A DNA stretch of 64,000 nt from Apostichopus japonicus (lineage: Eukaryota; Echinodermata; Holothuroidea; Aspidochirotida; Stichopodidae): NCBI RefSeq assembly GCF_037975245.1, contig NC_092574.1, forward strand, positions 10,937,213 through 11,001,212. Reading direction: 5' to 3'. A program made the position numbers and the translations under genes. The notes beneath the pieces were generated by a model that saw only the letters and a list, made by a program, of their open reading frames with translations, was not told the origin of the DNA and did no database searches. This document shows, piece by piece, positions 13,901 to 29,568 of this stretch (within the stretch, counting starts at the first letter, position 1; the number at the start of each line of letters is the position of its first letter).

Positions 13901-16900
13901 CCTACGGTATCAAATGTAGCTCTAAAAGCTGAGTGAAATCAAGCACTCGTTTAAGAACTGAATTGACATGAAGTCACTCGTTTATTAAAGTGACTTTTAA
14001 TGCTCTAAAGATTGAGCGATCATACTAGACACTCTAAAAACAGTGACTTCGCACTCTTTGACAATTAATAGTGGACATTGTCTTGTATTATAGATCAATT
14101 GAACAATAGTTTGTTTGTTTTTAAAAAGGACAATATTTAACCTTAAGACAATTTAAAAGAGAAACACATTGTTCCAATTCCCATCTTGATAACTTGTTCT
14201 GTGAGATATAAATTATCAAAGAAACCACGAGTAGTTTTATTTGCATAAATAGTCTTTATATTGCACTGTCATTTCTGCAGTCGTACATAGGTAACACAAA
14301 GAGGTGGACGACATAGGGCATTAGATCGATATCGGCACTGTGAGAACTTAGGGGGGGGGGGCGTCCATGGAGGGAACAGTGATTTCGCACCTTGGATGAA
14401 TAAACTAGCGTATTTCGTGACGGACAGGAAAATTTAATTTCTCAACAACAGAGCATTCCATGAAACCGGTTGGTAATTGCGCAAAGTGTTTTTCGTTTCA
14501 CAAGCTTTGTTAACTCATTATATAGGCATATATTTTACAACCTGAGACATCGTTATACATTTGAAGGCAGATGTTTGATCTTTATATGTCATAATCCAAG
14601 AAAAAAGAACACTTTGATTGCTATAGTATAACGTTAACATATACAACCATTCCGGTTTTCAAGGTATTCATCTTTAAAATAGAATCCTCGTGACGTTAAA
14701 GGCTTCTCATTGTAAGCATATAACTGTTAATGTTAATACATTGTTTTATATATCCTATAATAACTCGATCAAAACATAAAACAGAGCTATTTACTGCCGC
14801 ATATTATGTGTCAGTCACAAATGTGTCATGCATTGTATAAAGTTGTTAAGTTAGGCTATAAATGTGTTTTGTTTTTCAATTTGGTTTCTGTGTTGCATCT
14901 GAGACACTGAAACGTGTCTTAGACTAAGCAGTCCAGACGCTTTGATCAGCTTCAGATCATTTAAAGGAACATCGGAAATTAACAGCGCTAGAGGCGTACA
15001 ACCTGGCTGGAGAACAGTGTTGACAACGGCCTGTAATATATCTATAATTAGTTTTGGGCCTCACTTTAACCGTTTTGCATCGCATTAAATTTGCACTTCT
15101 GACTTCCTATCAATCTCAGTCGCAACTACCTCCTTTCCCTAATTCCGCGGTATGTAAAGTACTTCGGTTTCTGACTGCTGCCCTCAATAACGAAATAGCA
15201 GTATAGGAGGGAGGGGGGGGGGGGCAAGGATTGGACAACTCAGTAAATGTCTTTACTCTTTTCCATTGATTATAATTACCCAGTAAGTATATTTTTTATA
15301 CAATCTATAGCAACTGAACAGGAAAAAGTGTCTATTATCTATGGTAACTAAAATTAATGCCTTTAATACACAACTCGTGAATATATTACAAACATGAATA
15401 ATAATAATAATAGTAATAATAATGGTTGAGAAGCTAGTTAAGTACGTTAAATGCACATATAGATAGATGTGTCTGTGTGTGTTGGGGCGTCTCGTAGGAT
15501 TTCTCGTCGGCCAATACGGTACCCATGTACGCACTAAATGGCTAGTCAATATATCACGTAAGAAAAACCTCTCTTTTTCTTGTAATGAAGTCGTCTCTAT
15601 AATCTTTTAAGCATAGGCCATCACTAACACTTTTCGTGGAAAGTATAAGCGTGCCACAATCCACTCACCGTAAAATACAAAGACAACTTTCATTAGCCAT
15701 TCCGCCATGCATGTAGGGAAACCCCTGGATAACCAGGTATGTCCGTGTATTTCACAGATGTTTTATGGCTCACCCACCGTGTTTGTAGGGCAGTATTTCA
15801 GTTTTTTAAAGGAACGCGACAATGAGTTTAAGTAAAGTACAAATTAATAGGCAGTAAGCTGGTCGTGAAAGATCAGAGATTCTTTCCGTGCATTTTTGAC
15901 GCAAGTCTGGCATTTAGTACAACACCAGTTTGGTTTCTCAAATAAGCTACAAACATAATACTAGATAGAGAACCAGACATGGTCAACAATCGTCAAACTT
16001 TAATACTTGTTGTGATACTATCACCATGAGCTTTTTATTCGGCCGCGATAAGGCATGTATAGTTGGGAATCAAGTTGGACCGTTAATATTTCCAGAAAAA
16101 TAGTTTTGGAAAATTGTAACAAATTATTTTAACTGTGATCCATGGGGGGGGGGGGGGGGGGGCAACACATCTCAAGTTAAACACACGAAGAAAAAAGTGA
16201 ATAGGAATATGAAACACTGTTTTCTAGTCTGAAGAGCAAGAATAGTTCAGAGAGAGCTAGACCATGGGGGATGATATTCAGGCCGCGTAGCCAGGCCGGG
16301 ACAAAGTGGAGCCATCCACAAACCCCTCCCCACCCCGCATGTAGATTACCGTGACCCCCCCCCCCTCAACATGCAAAAGTTACTGCACGTAAGTACTGTG
16401 TCCCTCTTTAATTTGTAACTTTACCAATCCTTGTTGTTGGACCACTCCTAACACGATCGGTTCTCCCACCCCCCCCCCCCCCACACACAACTCAAAATTC
16501 GTGGCTACGGGTCTGATACTATTGCATCCGATATTACTGACCGATATCTCAACGGCCTTTCCGGACAACTCTTTAACCAGGACGTTTCCACACCACGCCT
16601 CTAACCCCCTCCCCCTCCACTCCCTCCCCTTTACAACCTTCTTCGTCCCTCAACATTGTTAGAAATAGGCAAAGGTTTCTAAAAGTGCCGTGTACATCTC
16701 AATGTTTCTGCTAATGATTTGTACCCGAAAACTAAGCAAGGCATTGAACGAGAACAATGAACCTAAATTTGGTTATCTGTTTTCAAATCTACATTAAATT
16801 TTATTGGTTATAAATGACCAGTATACTGAAGGTTAAGTTTACGTAAAGGACTCAGATATACATCCGATATCAAGTTTAGTTTGTCCCCAGGGGGTGGTGT

Positions 16901-18065
16901 AGGGGTGAGGTTGGTGTTACTATTGCCCCACGACTCAAAGGCATATTTCTTGAACCGAATTTTTGGGAGATTTTGCTTACAAACTCTAACATCTACTTAA
17001 AAATGGATCCCACATGAGTAAAAGGAGACATTAACTTAAGCATATATATTTAAATGATATATTTAATTCACCTAATATATAACGATGAGACAATATAATA
17101 TAATAATGTAATTATATATATAATATAATATGACAATGAGAATACTTGATAGATTTATCCCCTATTTCCCAGGCTCGTTTAACTGATCCCTGGCCCTAGG
17201 CTGTTTGCTCCTACCTTCCACCCTCCCTCTCCTCCCTCCTCCCCCCCCCCCTCCAACTTCTCCATGCCTGTATATGACCATAGTTGTTGGTAGAACTGTG
17301 GTATTTTTATTCGAGAATAAATCGGGCATTTCTGTCTCTGTGTCTTATAATTATAAAATTAATCATATAATTATAAAACTCATTTGTGCTCCAAATTTGG
17401 GTTCATCCTTACTCTGCAAAATTATGTTGCAATATGATTTGCCAAGATATACGTTATTAATTAAAAATTAATAACTGACCCTGAAGTGAACTCATTATTG
17501 AGCTGGCAGTGTGTTCTTTTTATCGACGGACGGTTTATGCATCCTAACTCAACCACATCGAAAAAAAAACAACAACATACCACTTTAAAATAATATACGA
17601 GCGAAAATTTATCGACTGAGAATGCTCCTTTAATGCGGGGTGGTGATCCGTGTTAACCAAGTCGTACTCTCGCACGCAAAAGACTCATTAAACCATTCCT
17701 CTGCTAGCGATTCTATTTGGAATAGGTATAGATAGTTGAATATAGCTATACTGAGGAGTTTTGGAGATAACAACAACCCAAAAAAAATAAGGAACTAATT
17801 GAGGAGAAAGAGTTTGGAGGTGAAGGCGAGGGTAACTTTGAATTAAGTATCTATATGGTTAAAGGAGTTCAAGGAGTGTAAGAAGCAATTTCATCAACAA
17901 ATATTTTCTCACATTCTCTTATTTTTTTAACATTTCGCGTAAATAGTGGCGACACTTTCAAACCCGCACATGTGATGTTTAGTATCGTAATGATATTTTA
18001 AAGACACATCCCCCCCCCCCGATTTATTCATACTATTTCACCACTATGGAGATATATGCATGTAG

Positions 18066-18111
18066 AGGGGTGGGATGGGGTGGGGAGGGGAGGGAAGGGG
18101 AGGGGGAATTT
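18066..18111 (+). repeat. Purine-rich G-run tract
   Basis: A short stretch built from GGGATGGGGTGGGGAGGGGA-type runs with no pyrimidine interruption longer than one base. It is a potential quadruplex or triplex sequence. No neighbouring gene is visible. Confidence 0.6.
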
Positions 18112-19452
18112 GCACAGTTGATTTACGTAAATTGATAGTTGAAATTGTCAGGGTATCTTAAGTATAACTTGTAGCAAATAATTGTGACGTCAGAGTTGTG
18201 CACTGACAACAAAATGTATTGATTTACTTTATTTCTAATTTGTTTATGTTACCCTTGGATTAGAAAGGGTTCCAATTGCATGTGAAATGAATAGTACATT
18301 TATACCATTGACTGGATAGAGAGTGAGTGCTCATACTGATATAGATCTATCTCAAGTTTGAAGTAAAAACAAATCTGATGGAATTCAATTTTGAACGAAA
18401 ACGGTTTCGCTAATCTGCATATATTGCCATCACACCTGTTTGCCCGAAGTTCAACTTTTGGAAATATTTCGTTGTTACTTAAAATTAAACAAAGAAAGAC
18501 AGAAAAACCAAATAAAATAAAAGTATCTGTAAATTGAATATAAATTTCATTCGGATACTTAGACTATGTTCCTGTTTCAATGTTCAAACAATACATTTAC
18601 ACCCGGAAATATATTTCTATTATTAACATAAAATGCCAACAGATATTTTTTCCGAATTTAAAATATAATTATTAATTTTGTATTATCCTGTTGGCAAGAA
18701 ACCCCGGAAGTATTGTCTGTATCATTTTGATAAATAAATATAGAAATCTTGTAAGTTCAAGTGAGAAATACCAAGCCAGTTCTCTAGGCGGTGGAGATGA
18801 CGATAGATGGCGCTCTTGCAGTATGGCTGTTTCAGTACAAATGTGCAATGTGTACAATATGCCGCCTGCTTAGTTGGCCAGGATCAGATGCAAATGTTTC
18901 GAAGTAACAGAAAATAACTTACGAAGATGGTTGGTTAATTTCTGCTCAACAAGTAGACCTATACTTTAAACATTGGACCGTTTCTAAAACATTATTGCTA
19001 ATCGGCGACTCACATTTCAAAACGCCAAAACTCTGGAAATTATCATTTTGATGAGATGTACTAACCATGGAAACGGTACAAAATCTGAAACTTACCGTTT
19101 TGCACAATTACTATCACCTTAACAACGCATCGATGTCTTGAATATTACCGTTTTGAATCGGAGATGTAATCAATGTGTGAAACGTCATCAAATCCGAAAA
19201 TTAACGTTTTCCACACTTGCAATACTTGCTTGTCAAAATCGTCAACAATTTCACACTTAGTACCAAGTACTAAATGTACAAAACTGTAATTTTTAGATTC
19301 TCACGTTCTCAAGTAAGTGTTGGAGATGTCTATATTTTTTCTTTCTGTTTTGAACCTTTTGTCAGGATGGTAGTAAGTGTACAAAATGGGAACCTTCAGA
19401 CATATTTACCGGTTTTCAGATTTTGACGTTTTCTTGAGAAATAATAAGTATG

Positions 19453-22890
<3,438 letters not shown>

Positions 22891-22899
22891 GGGTTGATC

Positions 22900-24239
22900 C
22901 AGGGGCGTATCCAGGATTTTCCAATAGGGGGGCGCCAGGCATGAATGATCGCCGTCCTGGGGGATGGGTCTAAGGGGAGGGGTGTACAATTTTTGCTTTC
23001 AAAGAAGGGCTGAAATGCAAAATGGTGTCATATGCATGGGCGGCGATCCGTACTTCCGAGTTGGGGGGGGGGGGGATATGACCTTGTTGACTATCTAAGC
23101 GTAGCGCCACCATGGGTTGGCGCGAAGCGTACAAGAAAATTTTGGGATTAACAAACCCTCTAGATGGCCGGAAACGGCACTTCCCGAGGTTTACAAGCGG
23201 CATATACCCAACTTTAAAATAGGGATGTCATGTCCGAAATATCTCATAATCAGGATCCAAAATACTTTTTTTTTTAATTTCGGGTGTTATTTTGGGAAAA
23301 TTGCCCCTGTCAATCTTGTTTCAGGCGCAACGTTAGAATGTTCGAGAGCTCTGTTATATTATTCGATGAAGAAAATGGCCTCATGCAGGCTATTATAGGC
23401 CTATACACATGCAATACACAATTACACATAGTTACATTCCTAGGTACCGATTGCTAGGGCATCCAGGTGAAACGTGTATTAAGCTTTACCCTGGTTACAT
23501 GAGATTCTCAGCTGTTCGAGGGAACATGTACGTGTGTAGGCCTACTATAGGGCCTATATGAATACTATGAGAGTGCATATATGTACTATATCAATACCGT
23601 GGGCGCAATAATACATTTTGTTGTTATAGGGCCAATGAAGCCTACAGTCAACTATTTTTGCTTTATAAAGACGATTTATTTGAAAAGATCGCACTGCGTT
23701 TATGGTAGGCGAGAAATGAAGCTAAAAAAGAGCCGTACATTAACGAAGATGCATAAATGTAGGCATGAAAATATTCTTATCCCTGGCATTTGGTGGGGGG
23801 GGGGATATGGTGCATTACATCCCCTCCACCCATTTTCATGGGGGGATATATCCCCCCTCCACCCAGGATCGCCGCCCATGGCCATATGTGATCCATTTTT
23901 CGACCTTAATGATAAGCAACATTTCCAGTAAATATGGACACAAAATGCACAATTTAGTTTGGCTGGCATGTCATTTAGTGTTTATAGTGATAATACAAAC
24001 ACAATTACCATCTATGTTTCTAAAACTATTATGCCGCCGAACTTCGCCAGAACCTTTTTTTTGGCAAACAAAAAATAAAGCATACGGGAGGGGGGGGGGG
24101 GGGTTGAGCGATCACCGACATCTCACATAAAGGTCGTCATCAATTTTTTTTTTTTTTTGCTAAACTTTTTTTTTTTTTTGGTGACGGCCAATAGGGGAGG
24201 GGGTCGCGCGCCTGTTGCGCCCCCCTGGATACGCCCCTG
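22900..24239. mobile_element. DNA transposon, non-autonomous, with 16-bp terminal inverted repeats
   Basis: The element begins CAGGGGCGTATCCAGG and ends with its exact reverse complement, 1,340 bp in all. It is flanked on both sides by TGATC (22895-22899 and 24240-24244), a perfect 5-bp direct repeat that is the likely target-site duplication. Ends starting CAGGGGCG are common among hAT- and P-like elements, but those usually duplicate 8 bp, so I do not assign a superfamily. I see no transposase frame. A second element is nested inside at 23035-23880. Confidence 0.8.
23035..23880. mobile_element. Nested DNA transposon (hAT/P-type MITE)
   Basis: The element starts CATGGGCGGCGATCC and ends with the reverse complement of that sequence, 846 bp in all. 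The flanks are GTCATATG on the left (23027-23034) and GCCATATG on the right (23881-23888). This is an 8-bp target duplication with one mismatch, as hAT and P families make. It sits inside the larger element, so it inserted later. G-runs lie just inside its ends, and no transposase is visible. Confidence 0.75.
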
Positions 24240-24244
24240 TGATC

Positions 24245-24590
24245 GGTCGAAAAAAAATCATGATTATCGGCCGATAATCCAGGTTTATCAACCGAAAATC
24301 CAGATTTTCAACGATAAACATGGATTATCGCTTGAGAAATCTAGAATATCGCTGATAAACTTGGATTATCAATGGAAAACCTTGGATTATCGATCGAAAA
24401 ACCTGGATTATTAGCAAATGACCTGGATTATCGGTCAAAAATCTAGGTTTATCGGGCCGAAATCCAAGTTTATCAAACCAAACCTCCAGGTTATGAAATG
24501 ATATATTATAAGTTTAACGGTGATATATACCAGGTTTTCGAGTGATAATCCATGTGTTTCGACCGAAAACCTGGAATATCAAATTATTGG
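24245..24590. repeat. Diverged ~22-bp tandem repeat with alternating inverted half-units
   Basis: About fifteen degenerate units carry CCTGGATTATCG, or its inverse CGATAATCCAGG, joined by GAAAA or TCAAAC spacers. Both orientations of the core occur, so the array can form many small hairpins. It begins immediately after the right target duplication of the 22.9-24.2 kb transposon. Confidence 0.75.
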
Positions 24591-24599
24591 GCATTCGGC

Positions 24600-25678
24600 T
24601 ATAGCCATATTCATAGCACAATGCTCAATTGACTAGACTAAAATTCGCCAACTGCCAAACCATGGGCTACATAGCAAGGATATAATGTTTCAAGTGGCAT
24701 ATCCTCACCACCGGTATATCACTGGATCAGTTATGTCATTTGGCATAGCCTATATCGTGTTACCTTCCAAATATCCTCCCCATTATATTAAAGATGAGGG
24801 TTTGGTCTATCGATCATTGTCCAAGTTGCAGATTTCGACCGTTTATAGACGGAGCTACAAAAGAGGAGCAAGTTTTGTATCCGTGCATCCCAACCCTTCC
24901 TCTCGGAATACTGAATTTGAATACACCCTTTTTATGTTTACACCTTTCTGTCCACTGTAGGCCCTATTTTACGTTGTTTTGCACACCAGCAGCAGACCCC
25001 CCCCCCCCCCCAACGGTAATGGTATCTGAGAAACCCCCAAACCAATCGTGCCTCGATCAGTGTCATACTATACAGTAAATTTTTGCTTTTGATCCCGTCG
25101 GTCAATCGCAGAAGGGTGAGGGTAAATGAGAGGCGCGACCGGGCCCTGGGCCGGGGTCGGGGGAGCGGCAGCATATCGGACAGGTTTAGTGATCTTCCTA
25201 GAAAGATTTTTACTATGCAGGCGATTGAAGCAGACATTCCAACAGTCATGTTATAACGTTTTTAGTAGGTCTAAAGATGTTTCATATGTATTATTCATTG
25301 ACTCCCCCCAAGAAACAAACAAATCCTGCAAATAATATAAGATCTATACCGTATTATAAACATAAATATTTTGATTTAAAGTAGGGCAGCGAAAACTGTC
25401 CACCCCTCTGTTCGTATGCTTGTAAATACTCTAAAAGATGGAATGTTATTCGTAAACGTGTAAAACTTAGTACATATTCTTTTCAATTAATAACCATGAT
25501 ATTGTGGCTGTAACGCTAGGGTCAGTATTTGATTCTTATTTGCCAGGTAGACCAATAAATAGTATAAGCTAAAAAGAACAGTCATAGGTCGGCAGGCATA
25601 CACGAAATCAATTATCAACAACATTACAAGCAAATTGCGTATGCAATTTCGGTATGTGTTGTGTTTAAACTGAGATGT
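24600..25678. other. Intergenic DNA, no supported gene
   Basis: No recognisable coding sequence. There is a C-run near 24999 and a short GC-rich patch around 25130-25180 in otherwise AT-rich sequence. Confidence 0.5.
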
Positions 25679-26920
25679 TTAACCCCTAAATGCACACTGG
25701 GTCGATATCGACCCAAATAATCATTGAATTTATAAAAAAATAGTACTCAGCCATCTTACATCATACAACATTCATTAAGGTATTGAAATGTAGCTAAGAC
25801 CATACGTTTGTGTATAAAACAAATAAAAAGGGGGGTCACTGTGATTTTTTTTTAGTGGGTGGGGCTCAAAGGTCAAAGGTCAATCTGAAAATGACGTAAT
25901 TTGGCTAAAAATCGATGTTCGCTTCATAAAAATCGTGACAGAAAATAAGAGTTGAACAAACCCCCCCATTATATTTGGTATAAACCCTAACATGTTTTGA
26001 ACATATTCTGAGCATTTCAGGAACATATCTATAGAGAGCTCTGAGAAAAATGCAAATGACCTTGAAATTTCCTGTAATTTGACACCAAAATCGTCCAAAT
26101 CCGTTCATTTTTGATAAAATTCTCATTCCCGAACGCTTCAACCTACGTACGTGGTTTTTTTTTCTTATTTTAGATATTTAGGCCACTGCAACATTTGTAA
26201 TTGATAGTTATGGCATAGCGCCCTCGCATTCCTTTGTAAAGTCGATAGCAACCACTGTTCTTGCGTAATATTGTCTTTGAATGTTTAGTGTACAGTCTCA
26301 ATGGACTAATTAGTTACGTGTACACTTTCAATAGGCCGTGGCCCAAATTTACGGTCCAATAGGCCCTAAAGATGTGGGACGATTGGTCAGATACCATGAT
26401 AAGGTCCAGGACCTTCTGGTCGAACCAGTTTATCAAGGTTCGGTCCTTTTGAGGACCCAGAAATCGTAAGTCAATAGCGTTGTTTACAAAAAAGGCTAGG
26501 CTAGGCCTAACGTTATGCCAACGTTAGGCTGTAATTTTCGAAAGTAAACAAAGTAAACATCATTTGTACTAAATGAAATCAGTCATAACTCTGTCAATCC
26601 TCAATAGATTTCAGAAAATAAGGTATCATCTGAAAGAGCAACCCCAGAAGAACCTTTATCATACAATTTGAAGTCAATTTTGAAGTCATTAGGGATTTTT
26701 ATTGTATTTTGGTGTTTTCCAATTAAAACTAATTTGCATATTAAAATTTGCATATAATTTGCAATTTTTATAAAATTATCAATTCCAAATTTTGTTCTCT
26801 ATTGATCTAAATCAACTTCCTAATAGAGAAGTTGTCCCTAACCTTTATAAACCAGCCCTAACAAGATAAGTGCCCCAAATCCTAATTGTGTGCCCAACCC
26901 CCCATGTAAAGAAGGGTTAA
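25679..26920. mobile_element. Possible piggyBac-like non-autonomous element
   Basis: TTAACCCC at 25679 is followed by the perfect 16-bp palindrome GGGTCGATATCGACCC at 25699-25714. About 1.2 kb further on, GGGTTAA lies at 26914-26920. PiggyBac-family elements are bounded by TTAA, begin CCC, end GGG, and often carry GGGTC...GACCC just inside. The inner parts of the two ends do not match well, so the right boundary may be chance. There is no transposase frame. Confidence 0.35.
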
Positions 26921-28298
26921 CAATATCAGGACTTTCTAGGTAGAGACAAATCAACCCACCTCCCGCCCCCGCCCTTATATTTCTACTATTGTTTCCTATT
27001 CCCGACACCATGTATCTACGCGTATGTTACATACCTATACCATAACAATCATATCATTTTGAAGCCTTTTCAATACAAGATATGTGGTTAACGTTATTTC
27101 GTTCATCATGTTTGGTATGCAAAAAAATATCACCGAAACTTTATGAATTGCAACTTAAGCGGAAATATTACAATATCACAACCGCCGTAGGGACTAATAC
27201 TGCAAGAAAGAATATAACTTAATACGTGACCAGAAAAATTGGTCACGTGACGCGTCGCTAATAGACTCGTACAAAGTGCGAAAAAAAGAAAGAAAAGAAA
27301 ACAGAAGAAGTATGAACAGCTATGAACCAGAGGGAAGTAATATTACAAAAAAAACCGAGGCACTTGTTGAAGAGTTTCACTTCCTAAACACTGAAAAAAA
27401 GGCAAATCAGCAATAAATAGAAAAACAATTGAAACAGAGGAATTAAAGAGAAAGTAAACACAGCAACCATTTTTTTTTTAAATAATACGTACCCCGACTT
27501 CAAGACCCCACCTACCATCATAAAACCTACCACCTACCACCCTCCCCCACTAAAACTCACAACTTCCCATGCACATTGAAGTTGTGCTGTGACATTAACC
27601 CATGTAGTGTATGCACTCGGACATAATAAAATATAAGCAAGAACTTGTAAAGTTACTTAAATATAAACAAATTGATTTATACTGGCCATAGAGGAGGCAC
27701 TACTAGTGGTAGACACACACAGCGCCTACATCAACCACAAACCCTCCCTGTCTTACAGATTTCGCCAAACGCCATGAAATTTTCCTTCAGTTTAAAACTG
27801 TTCTACGTTTGCAAGAACCTGTGGCATGTCAATTCCCTCTCTAGTTAGAAAAAAAGTCACACAATGTGCCTTTGATATTTTATTCGTGTTTCACACGACT
27901 TGCCTGTATCACCATTATATTCGTTTATACATAGAAGAGAAAATAAGAAAGTCCCAACCCCCCCCCCCTCCCCGCCCTCCGCTTGTAGGTAGTGTCAGTG
28001 TGTTTGAATTCAGTTTCCGTCGAAGGCCTGCAGACGCTTGCAAGCAAGTTGCATCGGATGGGTTGTTAATTTATAAGTATAGGCTACACGCATTTTACAG
28101 TATACGTGCATATCGATTACCGCGCAATTACCCACATTTGGAGGAATATAAATGTCTTGTGTCATATGTTAACTGGCTTAACTATGCCTATACCAGCAGA
28201 CAGATCAAAGCTAATACTTTGATTTACGACTACTATCTTAAAGAAATACAACACTCCATTGCAGCAGCAACATTTTGTCACAAATTGTGATGAAGATA
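26921..28298. other. Intergenic DNA, no supported gene
   Basis: Nothing recognisable. The open frame at 27826-28290 (154 codons) has a Pro run encoded by a C homopolymer and resembles no family I know, so I treat it as chance. Confidence 0.5.
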
Positions 28299-28306
28299 GG
28301 AAACAA

Positions 28307-28690
28307 CAGTGGCGTAGGAAGGTACTTTTGAGTGGGGGGGGGGGGGGGGCTGAAGACTGATGGCCGGCCTGGGGAGGGGTCTAAGGGGAGGGGTCTAGGG
28401 GAGGGGTTCCCCTCCCCTTTGGATTTTTTGCATTTCCAGGTGGCCTCAGATGCAATTTGGTGCAATATAACACACTTCAACCCACCCGCTCCATTTTGTA
28501 TATAATTTTGCATTTTCACCTGGCCTTAGATGCAATTTGGTGCTCCAAATGAGATTTTTTTCTCATTTGGAAATGAAAAAGGGGTTTTCCGACTTGCGAA
28601 GCGGGGGGCGGAATGATACTTCCGCCCCTCCATATTTTTCACTGGGGGGGGGGGGCTGGCGCCCCCAGCCCCCCGGTTCTTACGCCCTTG
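28307..28690. mobile_element. hAT/P-type MITE with perfect 8-bp target duplication
   Basis: The 384-bp element starts CAGTGGCGTAGGAA and ends with the complement of CAAGGGCGTAAGAA, matching at 11 of 14 positions. GGAAACAA flanks it exactly on both sides (28299-28306 and 28691-28698). The interior has two copies of a unit containing GATGCAATTTGGTGC, a 10-bp inverted repeat around a T-run near 28545-28565, and long G-runs inside each end. It is too short to code for a transposase. Confidence 0.88.
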
Positions 28691-29568
28691 GGAAACAAAG
28701 TTATTCAATGATGATACCAGTAGTTTGTTCAAGGTTTATATCCAAACCCTGACATTAAGGCCTGTACTGCAGGGGAGGAGACGTTATCATCATTTCAGCC
28801 GTTAAGAAGCAAACCCTGAGATTTATAATATTTTAAGGCTGAATACCTTGAGAACCTTAAAGGCTAGAGAAACAATACTTGCACAGAAATGTATATACCT
28901 GTTACTTTCACTCTTACATTTTACGACTAAACTTGTACCTAATGCCATCCTTGGAACCTGTTCATGTGTAAACTTTATTTCGAAACTGCCTACATATGTC
29001 TTTAAAAACTATCAAGGTTGTGGTGCCAACCATTCTTACCGTAGTATAGTGCATACATACCGTATAGTATATATAACCCTACATTAGTGTATGGATACCA
29101 GTCATCTATATACACCAGAACAATCAGTGTTATTGTTATGTCAACCATGCAGTACCGGTAGTAGCCTAAGGAAAAGAATCGGGAAGCGAGTTGATATATT
29201 GTACTATGTATTCTGTTCTTTATAAACATGGATTTGTATAAGTGAGACCAGTGAGTTATAAGACCTTTTGTAACACTGTTGTAACCCTGTTGTATATAAA
29301 CTGATTTATGATTTTGAACAGGAGCTAAACTGTCGCACTAAAGTGTAGGCCTATACCATTGTTCAATCAGACTATATATATATCTGGAGAGTATATTGTT
29401 TGTTCCTCTGATTTTGACATTGCAATATCTATCTTTTCTTGTTTTCTCGATGAAGGTTACCCGAAGAACTACGGTATTTTTATTAGGAAATTCAACGTCG
29501 CCCGGATCAGAACCAGAATAATAGAGCGGTCGAATAACTGAACAACGAGAAAAGAAAATCAACTGAAG

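Larger units (their letters stand above)
1..19450. other. Gene-poor region with no supported gene
   Basis: I find no reading frame here with a recognisable protein domain, and no chain of exon-like segments with compatible splice sites. Open frames are short and many run through poly-G or poly-C tracts. The region is AT-rich with scattered G/C homopolymers of 10-20 bases, several purine-rich tracts, and one perfect hairpin; these have their own entries. No tRNA or rRNA gene is visible. Short or fast-evolving exons could still be hidden here. Confidence 0.55.

Noticed and set aside
23581..24130. Overlapping open frames of 116 and 121 codons
   Set aside because: They lie across the nested transposon ends and G-runs and have no transposase features.
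27826..28290. 154-codon plus-strand open frame
   Set aside because: Composition and the C-run-derived Pro tract look non-coding, with no recognisable motif. It ends next to a MITE.
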